20,926 bases of DNA from JACNLN01 sp964626495 (lineage in GTDB: Bacteria; Fidelibacterota; Marinisomatia; Marinisomatales; CAZVFT01): the NCBI GenBank assembly GCA_964626495.1, contig CAZVFT010000044.1, forward strand, positions 1 to 20,926. The letters run 5' to 3'. Under the pieces are notes generated by a model that saw nothing but the letters and a program-made list of their open reading frames with translations, made no database searches and was not told the DNA's origin. This document shows, in pieces, positions 1 to 7,914 of the stretch. The translations under genes and the position numbers were made by a program. Positions within the stretch are counted from its first letter, which is position 1. The number at the start of each line of letters is the position of its first letter.

Positions 1-324
1 CGGATGGAATTCAGTCGATATAAAATTAATCGTGGGTTGAAGGATAAAATATTTAAAAAAACTACATTTTAATATAACCTGATTAATTCATTAGCCACCC
101 CAATACGGCCATTCTTCCCTACCTGCCCGAAAAATGTCAGGCGGGTGGGGCAGGCAGATGAACGCGGATAAACACTGATATATTTAAAGATAGAAGAATT
201 ATCAATGAATAATCTTTTTCATTATATTGAAACAACAAATTATTGTAACTTCCATTATAACAATGCTTTGCGGTTCTTTGCGGTGAATAATTTAGGATAA
301 TTGATTGACCACCTGCTTTTTTAA
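1..324. other. Non-coding window edge with repeat fragments
   Basis: I see no convincing gene here. The stretch lies downstream of the last minus-strand gene and looks like low-constraint intergenic DNA. It holds an imperfect hairpin whose 7-bp arms are 122-128 (CCTGCCC) and 148-154 (GGGCAGG). It also holds a string at 157-180 (reading GATGAACGCGG then ATAAACACTGATA) and two copies of CTTTGCGG at 266-273 and 276-283. From memory, strings like these recur between genes in many environmental bacterial genomes; I could not check copy number in this genome. Confidence 0.6.
122..154. repeat. Short imperfect palindrome (REP-like)
   Basis: Arms CCTGCCC and GGGCAGG form a 7-bp stem around a 19-nt loop. 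It is GC-rich in AT-rich surroundings. No T-tract follows on either strand, so it is not a standard intrinsic terminator. It may be a dispersed REP-type element. Confidence 0.4.
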
Positions 325-750
325 TTACCTGATTGGAAGCAGATTACCTATAACATATCCCAGTAAAATCCCGACCAATACAGCAACAGTTAGAGTACGA
401 GAGTGTATTACTTCTTTTGTGTATCCCTTCTTAATGGCAATAATGGATACAAAATAGCCCAACCCGTTAATAATCCAGAATAACGGAATGGAAAAGACTT
501 TTAAAATCAGGGGTCCCACGACGGGAACGAGTACAATAAGCGCCCCCAGGGCGGCAAAGGCTTTTGTAAATAAAGCCAAAATCACTACAAAAATAGCAAT
601 GATTTTTTCATCAACTCTAAGATACAGAAGAAAAATTACAGCCGCTATTATCCCAATCCATAGAAAGAGACTTTTGCCGTACTGACGAAAAAAAGTTTTT
701 GTATTTTCTGGTGGTTTTGGTTTTTCGATAGTTGGTTTGAAGTCAGTCAT
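325..750 (-). CDS. Small multi-pass membrane protein, function unknown
   Basis: A 141-residue protein I do not recognise. After a proline-rich, charged cytoplasmic-looking N-terminus (residues 1-26) it shows about four or five hydrophobic segments, near 28-44, 50-66, 67-85, 88-106 and 118-138. The later ones are rich in Gly and Pro. No catalytic motif is visible. The ATG at 750 has a GGAG ribosome-binding site 7 nt upstream, lying inside the end of the preceding gene. The two frames overlap by 8 bp (743-750), so translational coupling with the DUF3108-like gene is likely. It is probably the last gene of the run. A membrane location is well supported; the role is open. Confidence 0.75.
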   Translation of the reverse strand: MTDFKPTIEKPKPPENTKTFFRQYGKSLFLWIGIIAAVIFLLYLRVDEKIIAIFVVILALFTKAFAALGALIVLVPVVGPLILKVFSIPLFWIINGLGYFVSIIAIKKGYTKEVIHSRTLTVAVLVGILLGYVIGNLLPIR

Positions 751-1477
751 TTTTTATCTCCGCTATTAAAGTGATTCCTTTAACTTTTACTTCCCCTCTT
801 AATATACGTCTATCTCCACTTTTTTCAATCCATATTTGCCTGATGCAGTCTTCCAGAGCTATCCCCCAGGTGAAAACATCCGTGATATCCACAAGTTGCC
901 TCGGTTCGACCTCAGCAGAGACAAGATCAATTCTGTAATGATCAGTGAGAATGGATTTACCGTTTATATCAACAGAAACTGAATCGATCCAGAGGTAGCG
1001 TGCTCGATATGGAAATCCCTCTTGGTCTAAATTCCACCACTTTGTATCAATGCTTTCCCAATCCATATTTCTCCCCCGAATCATCAGCGAGTAAATGTTG
1101 TGGAAATCTGGCGTACGTTTGTATGTGGTTTTATCTGAGTGATATAAGCTATCTTTTTCTTCCCAGGAGATATTTAATGTCTGAGAAACATTTTTCTGAT
1201 TCACCTCTTTCTCATACCGAAGCATCTGAAAAGTGGAGATATCGTAGACGGTTTTATATTTATTGTCCACGGGGAAAAATGGTGATAAAAGGGGAGTTGT
1301 TTTTGTACGGAATTCCAGTTCTCTTATATTTTCTTCATCTATGTCAGAACGTGTCATCGTGATGTCTACTATGGGAATTGACCAGATGGAAACGGTGTAA
1401 TAGCAGATTTCCTCGCTATGAATTGAACTAGTTATCATAAGGAAATAGATCAATATTATTTTGTGTTGTATTCTCAA
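743..1477 (-). CDS. DUF3108-like exported protein
   Basis: A 244-residue protein with a Sec signal-like N-terminus (RIQHK, then hydrophobic residues 7-16, probable cleavage near residue 21). The rest is beta-rich, with a central FRTKTTPLLSPFFPVDN segment followed by a YDISTF / MLRYEKEV pattern. This matches my memory of DUF3108, periplasmic or outer-membrane-associated proteins of unknown function. The frame opens with TTG at 1477; an in-frame stop lies just upstream and no clear Shine-Dalgarno is seen. The next in-frame ATG is residue 14, which would remove the positive N-region of the signal peptide, so I keep the TTG start with reservation. It lies 91 bp downstream of the glycosyltransferase pair and overlaps the small membrane protein by 8 bp. 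An envelope role is inferred. Confidence 0.7.
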   Translation of the reverse strand: MRIQHKIILIYFLMITSSIHSEEICYYTVSIWSIPIVDITMTRSDIDEENIRELEFRTKTTPLLSPFFPVDNKYKTVYDISTFQMLRYEKEVNQKNVSQTLNISWEEKDSLYHSDKTTYKRTPDFHNIYSLMIRGRNMDWESIDTKWWNLDQEGFPYRARYLWIDSVSVDINGKSILTDHYRIDLVSAEVEPRQLVDITDVFTWGIALEDCIRQIWIEKSGDRRILRGEVKVKGITLIAEIKND

Positions 1478-1568
1478 TGTTAATTACCAGGGTGGGAAAA
1501 ATGTTTTACGTCCAATGTTTTATCGAAGTAGTCAGGTACATCGCCATTTCTCCCCCGCTCTATGATTA

Positions 1569-2735
1569 TCATTGTTTAGTTAGATTGTTTGATATTCTTG
1601 GTGAACTATGTCGCCCTTTCCACGAAATGGGAACGAAAGGTCCGAGCAAACCGAACATAACTACATATAGACTATGCCAGATTCCAGTAAGTATCAGTGT
1701 AAAAATGCTGAGTTGACGGGAAATTAAGTAAGTGTATCTCTTCATCAGAATCCAATCCGCCACCATTTTAATGATCCATGGTATGAGAACAGGAATATTT
1801 TGGTTGATGAGAAATGAAATTTGTCCAATCAACACCGACAGGTTTGTGATAAAAAGAAAGGGGAGGATTGTTTTTAAATGGTCGGAAGTAAAAGGAAGAG
1901 TGTAATATGACTTCCCTTTTGAAGCGAATCGAAGTCGTTGTTTAATAAACTCCACAAAGTCAGAAGGTGGATAGCTCTGGATCACTGCATCAGTGTGAAT
2001 GGTGAAAGTTGCTTTCCAGCCAGAGGAGATGATTTTATGCATCAGAAGATCATCATCGCCTGATATAAAAGTTTCAGTACCATCGTATCCGCCGGCATCT
2101 TCGAATGCAGTGCGTCGGATCGCTAGGTTCCTGCCGGTACAAGTGAGTGGAAGTCCATGAAGAATGGTTCCAGCGGTGAATGCATCCTGTCCAATGGAAT
2201 CGTGCAGTAGCATTTGATCCACCAACCCGCCATCTTTTCCAAGAAGATTAGGCCCTGCAGCAATACCGATTGTTTCATCTGAAAAAGATGATACCATCAA
2301 TGTGATCCAGTTTGATGTCATAGTACAGTCAGCATCAGTAAATAGAAGGATGTCACCTGAAGAGTCCTGTATAGCTCTGGAGAGCGCCCATTTTTTCGGA
2401 GACCAATCTAGTGGTGTATCCTGAATCAGAAGATGTTTGATTTGGGAATGTTTTTTTGTATATCTGTCAATAATATCTCCGGTCGAGTCTGTTGAATTAT
2501 CGTTAACGATGATGATCTCAACCTGTTCTTGTGGATAACTCTGGTTCAGGAGATTTTCGAGCAAGATTCCGATTGAATCCTCCTCATTCCTTGCAGCGAC
2601 GATGACGGATACCGTGGGATGTTTTTCAACAGAAACATCTGTCGAACTGAGTCCATTCCGAAGCCAGAGAAGAAAAAGAAGATACAAAATGGGGAGAATG
2701 GACAGAGAAATAATCAATTGAACCGACCTCCCCAT
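1569..2735 (-). CDS. Membrane GT2 glycosyltransferase (second of tandem pair)
   Basis: Family 2 glycosyltransferase of 388 residues. An N-terminal membrane segment (about 5-25) is followed by a GT-A domain. It starts at TVSVIVAARNEE (41-52) and continues with VNDNSTDST, the nucleotide-sugar metal motif DAD (134-136), the acceptor/base region SGDDD (225-229) and QRLRF (266-270). Three C-terminal hydrophobic segments follow (about 288-310, 313-330, 344-366). The family uses NDP-sugars at the inner membrane to glycosylate lipids or polymers; the substrate here is unknown. I place the start at ATG 2735, not the longer frame at 2804: the 2735 start has AGGGAA upstream and overlaps the previous gene by only 22 bp, while 2804 would overlap by 91 bp and has no ribosome-binding site. 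The usual W of the Q-x-x-R-W motif is F here. Confidence 0.88.
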   Translation of the reverse strand: MGRSVQLIISLSILPILYLLFLLWLRNGLSSTDVSVEKHPTVSVIVAARNEEDSIGILLENLLNQSYPQEQVEIIIVNDNSTDSTGDIIDRYTKKHSQIKHLLIQDTPLDWSPKKWALSRAIQDSSGDILLFTDADCTMTSNWITLMVSSFSDETIGIAAGPNLLGKDGGLVDQMLLHDSIGQDAFTAGTILHGLPLTCTGRNLAIRRTAFEDAGGYDGTETFISGDDDLLMHKIISSGWKATFTIHTDAVIQSYPPSDFVEFIKQRLRFASKGKSYYTLPFTSDHLKTILPFLFITNLSVLIGQISFLINQNIPVLIPWIIKMVADWILMKRYTYLISRQLSIFTLILTGIWHSLYVVMFGLLGPFVPISWKGRHSSPRISNNLTKQ

Positions 2736-3844
2736 GGAAATCGATTCCCTAACATAATGATAAATCCCATTGTAACGACATACGGAATCTGGAAGAGAAA
2801 CCATGCAGGAAAAATGGAGCGTATCTCCTGTCTCTGAAAGGTGCTTGTACCCTTCATCATTAACATAGCTTCTATAATGAATTTAATTAGAAGTCCTTTT
2901 AAAAGAAGAAGGAAGTGTGATCCTGAGAAGATAAGAGAAATCAATAATAGCAATGGGGTAAGATTTGCCAGAAAGGTTGTAACGATAATGCTGAAGAACA
3001 GCGGATCTGTGTGTTTGATAGAAAGAGAGTCAGCCGCCCATCGAATTCTTTGAGTCAAAAGCTGATTTAATGTCTGTGTTGGCGAACTGGACACATTCGA
3101 TCCCGGATCAATAGCAAAGGATATATTCCACGAGGTCTTCCTTTTTATTTGTTGAAGGAGTAAGGTATCATCGCCACCCACCGAATCGGCAAAGGATGAA
3201 AAGCCTTCCACCTCTTCAAAGACTTTTTTCCGATAAGCGAGATTTTGACCGGTACAGGCGAAGGGGAGACCAAGCTGGGTACATCCTCTGGCAGCACCCA
3301 TCAACATAAAAAAATCGATTGTCTGGATTTTCTCTAAGAGAGTGTGGTAGGGCACCAATTCTGAATAACCGATCACCAATCCTACCTCAGGAGTAAAATA
3401 CGAAACCATTGTTTCTATCCAGGTGCTAAGTACATGGCAATCGGCGTCTGTGAAGAGGAGAATTTCTCCAGTAGCATTTTTAATCCCAAGATTGAGAGGT
3501 TTTTTTTTATATCTGAAAGAAGAATCCCAACCATGGGTTGATAGAAGTTTCACATTCTGGTATTTCTCGACATAGGCGTTACAGATGTTTGGGGTGACAT
3601 CTGTGGATTCATCATCGACAATGATAATTTCGTATTTGTCTTTTGGATAGGTTTGATGTGTCATGTCATAAAGTATGTTTTCTATGTGATCTTTTTCATT
3701 TTTTGCTGGAATAATCACAGAGACGAAAGGTCTATTTTGATAACGATGTTCTTTCCGTCTGAATAGCCCTAGGATAAATAGCAGGAGTGTACAGGAATAG
3801 AGAATCAGTGAGATTGTAAAAACGGCGGCTAAAATAGTCATCAT
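2714..3844 (-). CDS. Membrane GT2 glycosyltransferase (first of tandem pair)
   Basis: A 376-residue homologue of the next gene with the same plan: an N-terminal membrane segment (about 4-28), GT-A domain starting FVSVIIPAKNEKD (40-52), VDDESTD, metal-binding DAD (133-135), GGDD (223-226), QRIRW (265-269) and C-terminal membrane segments (about 284-306, 311-330, 346-366). The intact Q-x-x-R-W motif is typical of membrane GT2 enzymes that extend or modify envelope glycans or glycolipids; sugar and acceptor cannot be read from the sequence. The start is ATG-ATG, 9 bp after the mgtE stop, with no Shine-Dalgarno, which suggests coupling to mgtE translation. The two enzymes align across their full length with clear divergence, pointing to an old tandem duplication with separate specificities. 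Confidence 0.9.
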   Translation of the reverse strand: MMTILAAVFTISLILYSCTLLLFILGLFRRKEHRYQNRPFVSVIIPAKNEKDHIENILYDMTHQTYPKDKYEIIIVDDESTDVTPNICNAYVEKYQNVKLLSTHGWDSSFRYKKKPLNLGIKNATGEILLFTDADCHVLSTWIETMVSYFTPEVGLVIGYSELVPYHTLLEKIQTIDFFMLMGAARGCTQLGLPFACTGQNLAYRKKVFEEVEGFSSFADSVGGDDTLLLQQIKRKTSWNISFAIDPGSNVSSSPTQTLNQLLTQRIRWAADSLSIKHTDPLFFSIIVTTFLANLTPLLLLISLIFSGSHFLLLLKGLLIKFIIEAMLMMKGTSTFQRQEIRSIFPAWFLFQIPYVVTMGFIIMLGNRFPWGGRFN

Positions 3845-3853
3845 TGATTAAAT

Positions 3854-5248
3854 CTAGTAGGAGAGGATAAGAGCCGCAATGATAAAATAGATAAAAATTC
3901 CAAGAACATCCACGGATGTTGTTACAAAAGGTCCGGAGGCTATTGCAGGATCTACATTCAGTTTTCTCAGGAAAATTGGGACAAGGGTTCCAATTGAGGT
4001 GGCAATCAACATTGAAGCACAGATAGATAGCCCCACGACCAGCCCCAAGAGGAAGGGATCTGAAATATCAAAAAATTTGAAGTATGCTACTATTCCCAGT
4101 AGAAATCCATAAAAAACGCCAAGCAAGACACCAACTCTTATTTCTTTAAGGATTACTTTTCCCACCTGAGCCAACTGGATGCGACCTGTAGCAAATCCCC
4201 TGATAATGATAGTGGAAGATTGTGTACCGATATTACCACCCATGCCTACAATCACAGGGATGAAGGCTGCCAGAACAACAAGATTCTCAAGCATATTTTC
4301 GAACTTACCGATAATAAAGGCAGCGATGGTTCCTCCGACCCAGCTGGCAAACAACCACGGTAGCCGTAACCTGGCATTTTCCCATGTTGATTTTAAAAGG
4401 ATTTCACGGTCTTTACCAACGCCAGCCATCTGGAGAAAATCTTCTGATGCTTCCTCACGAATCACGTCAACTATGTCATCAACGGTGACGATACCGAGTA
4501 GAGTGTTATCTTTATCGACAACGGGTATGGCAAGTAAATTATATTTTGATACATGTCGAGCGACTTCTTCCTGATCGGTTTCTGGAGTTACTGAAACTAC
4601 ATCACGGGTCATGATATTACTAAGTTCGGTAGTTGGAGATACCGTGACAAGTTCTCTCAGTGAAATTACTCCAGATAGTCGGTTTGATTCATCAGTTACA
4701 TACAGGTAGAAAACCATTTCAGCATCTTCAGATTCTTGGATGGTTTTAATGGCATCACCAGCCTGGGTTATTCCTGGTAATGAAAAAACATCTACGGACA
4801 TAATTCCACCAGCGCTATCCTCTGGATAAGCCATCAATTCCTCAAGTTCTTCTGATTCTTCCTTTTTCAGGGTATCAAGAATAGCAGCGGCTTTTTCCTC
4901 TGGTAACAGATTAAGAATGTCCGCCATATCATCAGAGCTTATCTCGGTTAAAATGTGTCCTATTTCAATAGGTTCAAGCGGTTCTAGAAGTTCTACAATA
5001 ATGGAATCATCTAATTCACTGATAAACTCAGTTGCCTGAGGAGTGTCTTTAAATAGATTGAAGAGGGTTGATCGTTCAAGTTCGTTGAAATAGCGGAATA
5101 GAAGGGAGAGATCAGCCGGATGGGTTTTTGTCAGAAGTTTGCGCAGGTTCGTTCGGGCTCGTCTTCGCATTAACCGACGATATGTATCTAAGAGAACTTT
5201 TATCTCTGTCTCGAGCATTTGTCTTTTTCCAAAAGTTCCTATAGTCAT
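3854..5248 (-). CDS. mgtE: Magnesium transporter MgtE
   Basis: Full-length MgtE-family Mg2+ channel (464 residues; the family is usually about 450). It has a cytoplasmic superhelical N domain (about 30-130), two CBS domains (about 145-200 and 205-265) that sense intracellular Mg2+, a plug-helix region (about 270-295) and a five-helix membrane pore (about 298-464). Pore signatures are visible: GNIGTQS (339-345) and DPAIASGPFVTTSVDVLG (433-450). The Asp in the latter matches the pore Asp known from the Thermus enzyme. The acidic N and CBS regions fit Mg2+-dependent gating. The ATG at 5248 has a strong GGAGG 5 nt upstream. It lies 35 bp after the CPBP gene and 9 bp before the first glycosyltransferase gene, so it is probably cotranscribed. 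No Mg2+-riboswitch leader is evident. The assignment is secure. Confidence 0.96.
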   Translation of the reverse strand: MTIGTFGKRQMLETEIKVLLDTYRRLMRRRARTNLRKLLTKTHPADLSLLFRYFNELERSTLFNLFKDTPQATEFISELDDSIIVELLEPLEPIEIGHILTEISSDDMADILNLLPEEKAAAILDTLKKEESEELEELMAYPEDSAGGIMSVDVFSLPGITQAGDAIKTIQESEDAEMVFYLYVTDESNRLSGVISLRELVTVSPTTELSNIMTRDVVSVTPETDQEEVARHVSKYNLLAIPVVDKDNTLLGIVTVDDIVDVIREEASEDFLQMAGVGKDREILLKSTWENARLRLPWLFASWVGGTIAAFIIGKFENMLENLVVLAAFIPVIVGMGGNIGTQSSTIIIRGFATGRIQLAQVGKVILKEIRVGVLLGVFYGFLLGIVAYFKFFDISDPFLLGLVVGLSICASMLIATSIGTLVPIFLRKLNVDPAIASGPFVTTSVDVLGIFIYFIIAALILSY

Positions 5249-5283
5249 TTTACCTCCAACATTACCTTTGAAAATTCAACATT

Positions 5284-6063
5284 TTATTTCTCTATGGCAA
5301 GATGTTTGAATCCTAAAAATGTTAGAATGATAGCGCAGATGAGTGGAATAGGCGAGACATGCCCCTTCCACAAATACCATGATTCAATAGAATCTCCAAA
5401 GTTACTGTATGCAAAAGCGAGTCCATTGTTGATGCCGTGAAAAATAATGCAGGGGAAAACGGAATTGGTTCGCCATGCAAGAAATCCAAGGATTACTCCC
5501 ATCAGGTAAATCTGGATAATCCACCAGGGATTCATATGGATGACAGCAAAAAATAGGCTTGTAACCAGTACCGCTTTTGTAATGTTTGCCCATTGTTTTT
5601 CCAGAATCTGTTGTAGAAATCCCCTGAAAAGTAATTCTTCCGATACCGCTGCTAACAGAACACCTCCCAGAAATATGAGGATCAGAGAAGTGGTATCTTT
5701 AGCTTTAAGAGAGTGGATGATTTGGATAAGGAAATCAGGAGGAGGGATGATAATTGCAATGATCCGATCCAGTTCATCTACCAGGATGGACACACCCAAT
5801 GACATCACTACGGTGGTTACGATAATCTTGTGGGGAATGGGATTTATTCTCAGGCTAGAGCGAAGACTTATCTTACCCGAGAGGAATATGATAGCAGGAA
5901 TAATGAGAAATAGCTCACCAAGAAACAATCCAACATAATTAGCGAGAAAAAACCTCTCACCTTTCTGGAAAAACAAGATTGTGCCATATGTTAGAATTCC
6001 AGAGAGTAAAAGGGACAGGATCGTAATCCCAAAGGCTTTTTTTGTGCTGATATGATTGATCAT
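5284..6063 (-). CDS. CPBP-family intramembrane metalloprotease
   Basis: A 259-residue polytopic membrane protein of the CPBP (CAAX protease / bacteriocin-processing, Abi) family. All three family motifs are present: EELLFRG with E142, E143 and R147; FFAVIH with H176; and FHGINNG with H209 and N212. The Glu and His residues are the expected metal-binding and catalytic set, so it is probably active. It has about seven or eight hydrophobic segments (near 12-32, 40-62, 80-98, 126-146, 163-178, 182-196, 200-222, 238-253). Family members cleave membrane substrates, and bacterial roles range from peptide processing to anchoring; the substrate here is unknown. The ribosome-binding site at the chosen ATG is weak. 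It opens the six-gene run, with mgtE following after 35 bp. Confidence 0.9.
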   Translation of the reverse strand: MINHISTKKAFGITILSLLLSGILTYGTILFFQKGERFFLANYVGLFLGELFLIIPAIIFLSGKISLRSSLRINPIPHKIIVTTVVMSLGVSILVDELDRIIAIIIPPPDFLIQIIHSLKAKDTTSLILIFLGGVLLAAVSEELLFRGFLQQILEKQWANITKAVLVTSLFFAVIHMNPWWIIQIYLMGVILGFLAWRTNSVFPCIIFHGINNGLAFAYSNFGDSIESWYLWKGHVSPIPLICAIILTFLGFKHLAIEK

Positions 6064-6336
6064 TGGATTCTGACCCCAGACTGGAGAGAAAAATTTCTAA
6101 CATTACCATCGGAAAATTACGGAAATTGATGTGTAAAACCAAATGACAGGATTATGAGCGTGTTAACGAATTATGGTTACTTTGTGTTATGAAGTTTGAT
6201 TATCTTCCGCACAGGATTATGACATTGAAATAGGACAAATGTTGTCTCAGACAGTTTTTGTCTATTCATTGAACGTCGATTATTTTACCTCAATAATTTG
6301 TTATAATAAGACACGTATGCTCGACGCAGGGAAGAG
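6064..6336. other. Intergenic region upstream of the CPBP-mgtE-GT run
   Basis: This 273-bp AT-rich gap separates the methyl-transfer operon from the CPBP gene, all on the minus strand. It should hold the end of the first operon and the promoter of the second. I found no convincing sigma-70-type -35/-10 pair, no T-tailed hairpin and no small gene. Confidence 0.5.
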
Positions 6337-7236
6337 TTACTCAGTCGAAAGTTGAAAACTGTTGACGGACTTTCGTATTGCTTTAATATGTTCGGGGGTT
6401 GTACCGCAACATCCCCCAATGACGGATACACCAGCATTGATTAAGTCTTTTGTTTTTTCAGTAAAAAGTTCTGGTGTTTCGGAGTAATACAATTTTCCCT
6501 CTCTTGTTTCAGGTTGACCCGCATTGGACTGAATCATCAGTGGCAGGTTTGTTGAGTTGCTAAATTCCAGAGCAATTTCAACCATATTTTCAATTCCATT
6601 TCCACAGTTTGAACCGATAATATCAGCCCCTGCTTCTTGAAGATCCACAGCTGCTTTTTCTATACTTACCCCCATCACTGTATAGAAACCTTTTGGAGTC
6701 TTATCAAATGTCATAGTAGCCATTACAGGAATCTGAGGAGATACAGTTTTAGCAGCTTTGATTGCTTGGGCAGCTTCCTGTAAGTCAATCATAGTTTCAA
6801 TGCATATAATATCAACGTTAGATGTAACTAATGCCTTTATCTGACGAAAGAAACTGCGAAACAGACTCTCAGGAGTTACATCACCATAAGGCTTTATTAA
6901 TTTTCCAGAAGGACCACAAGACCCGGATATATATGCATGACCTTTCACCGACTTTTTCACACACGAAACAGCGATTGTGTTGATTTCTTCTGTTTTATCC
7001 TCCATCCCATACTCCCTGAGCTTAATGGATGAGGCGCCAAATGTATTGGTTTGAATAATCTCAGCGCCAGCATTTAGAAAATCCTTGGCGATTTCCTCCA
7101 AGATTTCAGGGTTGGTAAGATTTAAAGTTTCGGGACAGTCGCCGGGTTTCAGCCCTTTCTGAAAAAGCATGGTGCCCATTGCACCATCAGCTACAAGGAT
7201 TTCTCCTTTTTTAATTCGGTCAAGAAATGGTTCCAT
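6337..7236 (-). CDS. Homocysteine S-methyltransferase (MetH N-terminal-type module)
   Basis: A 299-residue stand-alone homocysteine S-methyltransferase barrel, similar to the first module of cobalamin-dependent methionine synthase. Visible motifs are DGAMGT (17-22), QTNTFG (62-67), GSCGPSG (105-111), IET (146-148), the zinc ligand C211 in GSNCGNG, and the paired zinc ligands C276 and C277 in GGCCGTTP. These bind Zn2+, which activates the homocysteine thiolate. MetH's folate, cobalamin and reactivation modules are absent from this chain. The corrinoid carrier is instead the gene just upstream, 4 bp away, so methyl-corrinoid is the likely donor and methionine the product. The start ATG has AGGA 8-11 nt upstream. 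An S-methylmethionine-dependent MmuM-like role is the alternative, less likely given the neighbours. Last gene of the operon. Confidence 0.9.
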   Translation of the reverse strand: MEPFLDRIKKGEILVADGAMGTMLFQKGLKPGDCPETLNLTNPEILEEIAKDFLNAGAEIIQTNTFGASSIKLREYGMEDKTEEINTIAVSCVKKSVKGHAYISGSCGPSGKLIKPYGDVTPESLFRSFFRQIKALVTSNVDIICIETMIDLQEAAQAIKAAKTVSPQIPVMATMTFDKTPKGFYTVMGVSIEKAAVDLQEAGADIIGSNCGNGIENMVEIALEFSNSTNLPLMIQSNAGQPETREGKLYYSETPELFTEKTKDLINAGVSVIGGCCGTTPEHIKAIRKSVNSFQLSTE

Positions 7237-7240
7237 AGAC

Positions 7241-7876
7241 CTATTCCTGTATAAGTTGTTTTACAGATTCAACAGCGTTAGCAGCATCGTAAGCATAAAC
7301 ATCAGCTCCAATTTTCAGAGCATACTCTTTAGAAAGGGGAGCTCCACCAATGATTGTTTTGATTTTGGCAGTGAGGTTTTGATTTCTAAGAATAGTGATT
7401 ACTTCTTTCATAACGGGCATAGTAGTAGTTAATAAAGCAGACATTCCAATGATTTTGGCTCCTTCCATTGCGGCGGTATTTACAAACTTCTCCGGGGGGA
7501 CATCCTTACCCAAATCGATGACATCAAATCCTGCGCCTTTCAGCATGATTCCAACAAGATTTTTACCAATATCGTGAAGATCCCCTCGAACAGTTCCAAT
7601 AACAACTTTTCCCATGCTGGGAATTCCATCTTTGACAAGAAGGGGTTTCAGTTGATCCATGCCAGCGTACATAGCCCTGGCAGCCAGAAGGACATCTGGG
7701 AGAAATATTTCGTGATGTTTAAACTTTTCTCCAATGATATTCATACCATCAATCAAGCCATGATCCAGAATATCTTTTGGCGGGATATTCATTTCGATTG
7801 CCTGTTTGGTTAACATGAATGCTGTCTGATCGTCACCACGCTGTATAGCAACTGAGATTTTTTTTAGTATATCCAT
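7241..7876 (-). CDS. Corrinoid (B12-binding) methyl-carrier protein, MttC/MtaC-like
   Basis: A 211-residue protein with the two-part fold of methyl-carrying corrinoid proteins. A four-helix cap domain (about 1-85) is followed by a Rossmann-like B12 domain (about 88-211). The cobalamin motif is complete: GDLHDIG (98-104), where H101 is the lower axial ligand, then SALLTTT (146-152) and GGAPLS (177-182). The length matches stand-alone carriers of methylamine/methanol-type systems (about 210-220). It should shuttle a methyl group on Co between the upstream MttB-family enzyme and the downstream homocysteine methyltransferase. It lies 38 bp after the former and 4 bp before the latter. The ribosome-binding site is weak (AAAGAA). 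The Co(I) state needs a reductive activase, and none is encoded in this window. Confidence 0.94.
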   Translation of the reverse strand: MDILKKISVAIQRGDDQTAFMLTKQAIEMNIPPKDILDHGLIDGMNIIGEKFKHHEIFLPDVLLAARAMYAGMDQLKPLLVKDGIPSMGKVVIGTVRGDLHDIGKNLVGIMLKGAGFDVIDLGKDVPPEKFVNTAAMEGAKIIGMSALLTTTMPVMKEVITILRNQNLTAKIKTIIGGAPLSKEYALKIGADVYAYDAANAVESVKQLIQE

Positions 7877-7914
7877 TTCTTTATGCGAGAATTATTTTTA
7901 TCAATTAATTGAAT

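Noticed and set aside
1000..1362. A 120-codon plus-strand frame opposite the DUF3108-like gene
   Set aside because: Shadow of a real minus-strand gene with signal peptide and family-like pattern; the plus frame has no features of its own.
2736..2804. Longer N-terminus for the second glycosyltransferase (ATG at 2804)
   Set aside because: It would overlap the previous gene by 91 bp, has no ribosome-binding site, and the added residues do not look like a membrane or GT2 N-terminus.
6269..6307. TTGAAC...TATAAT promoter on the plus strand
   Set aside because: The spacer is 27 bp and no plus-strand gene follows.
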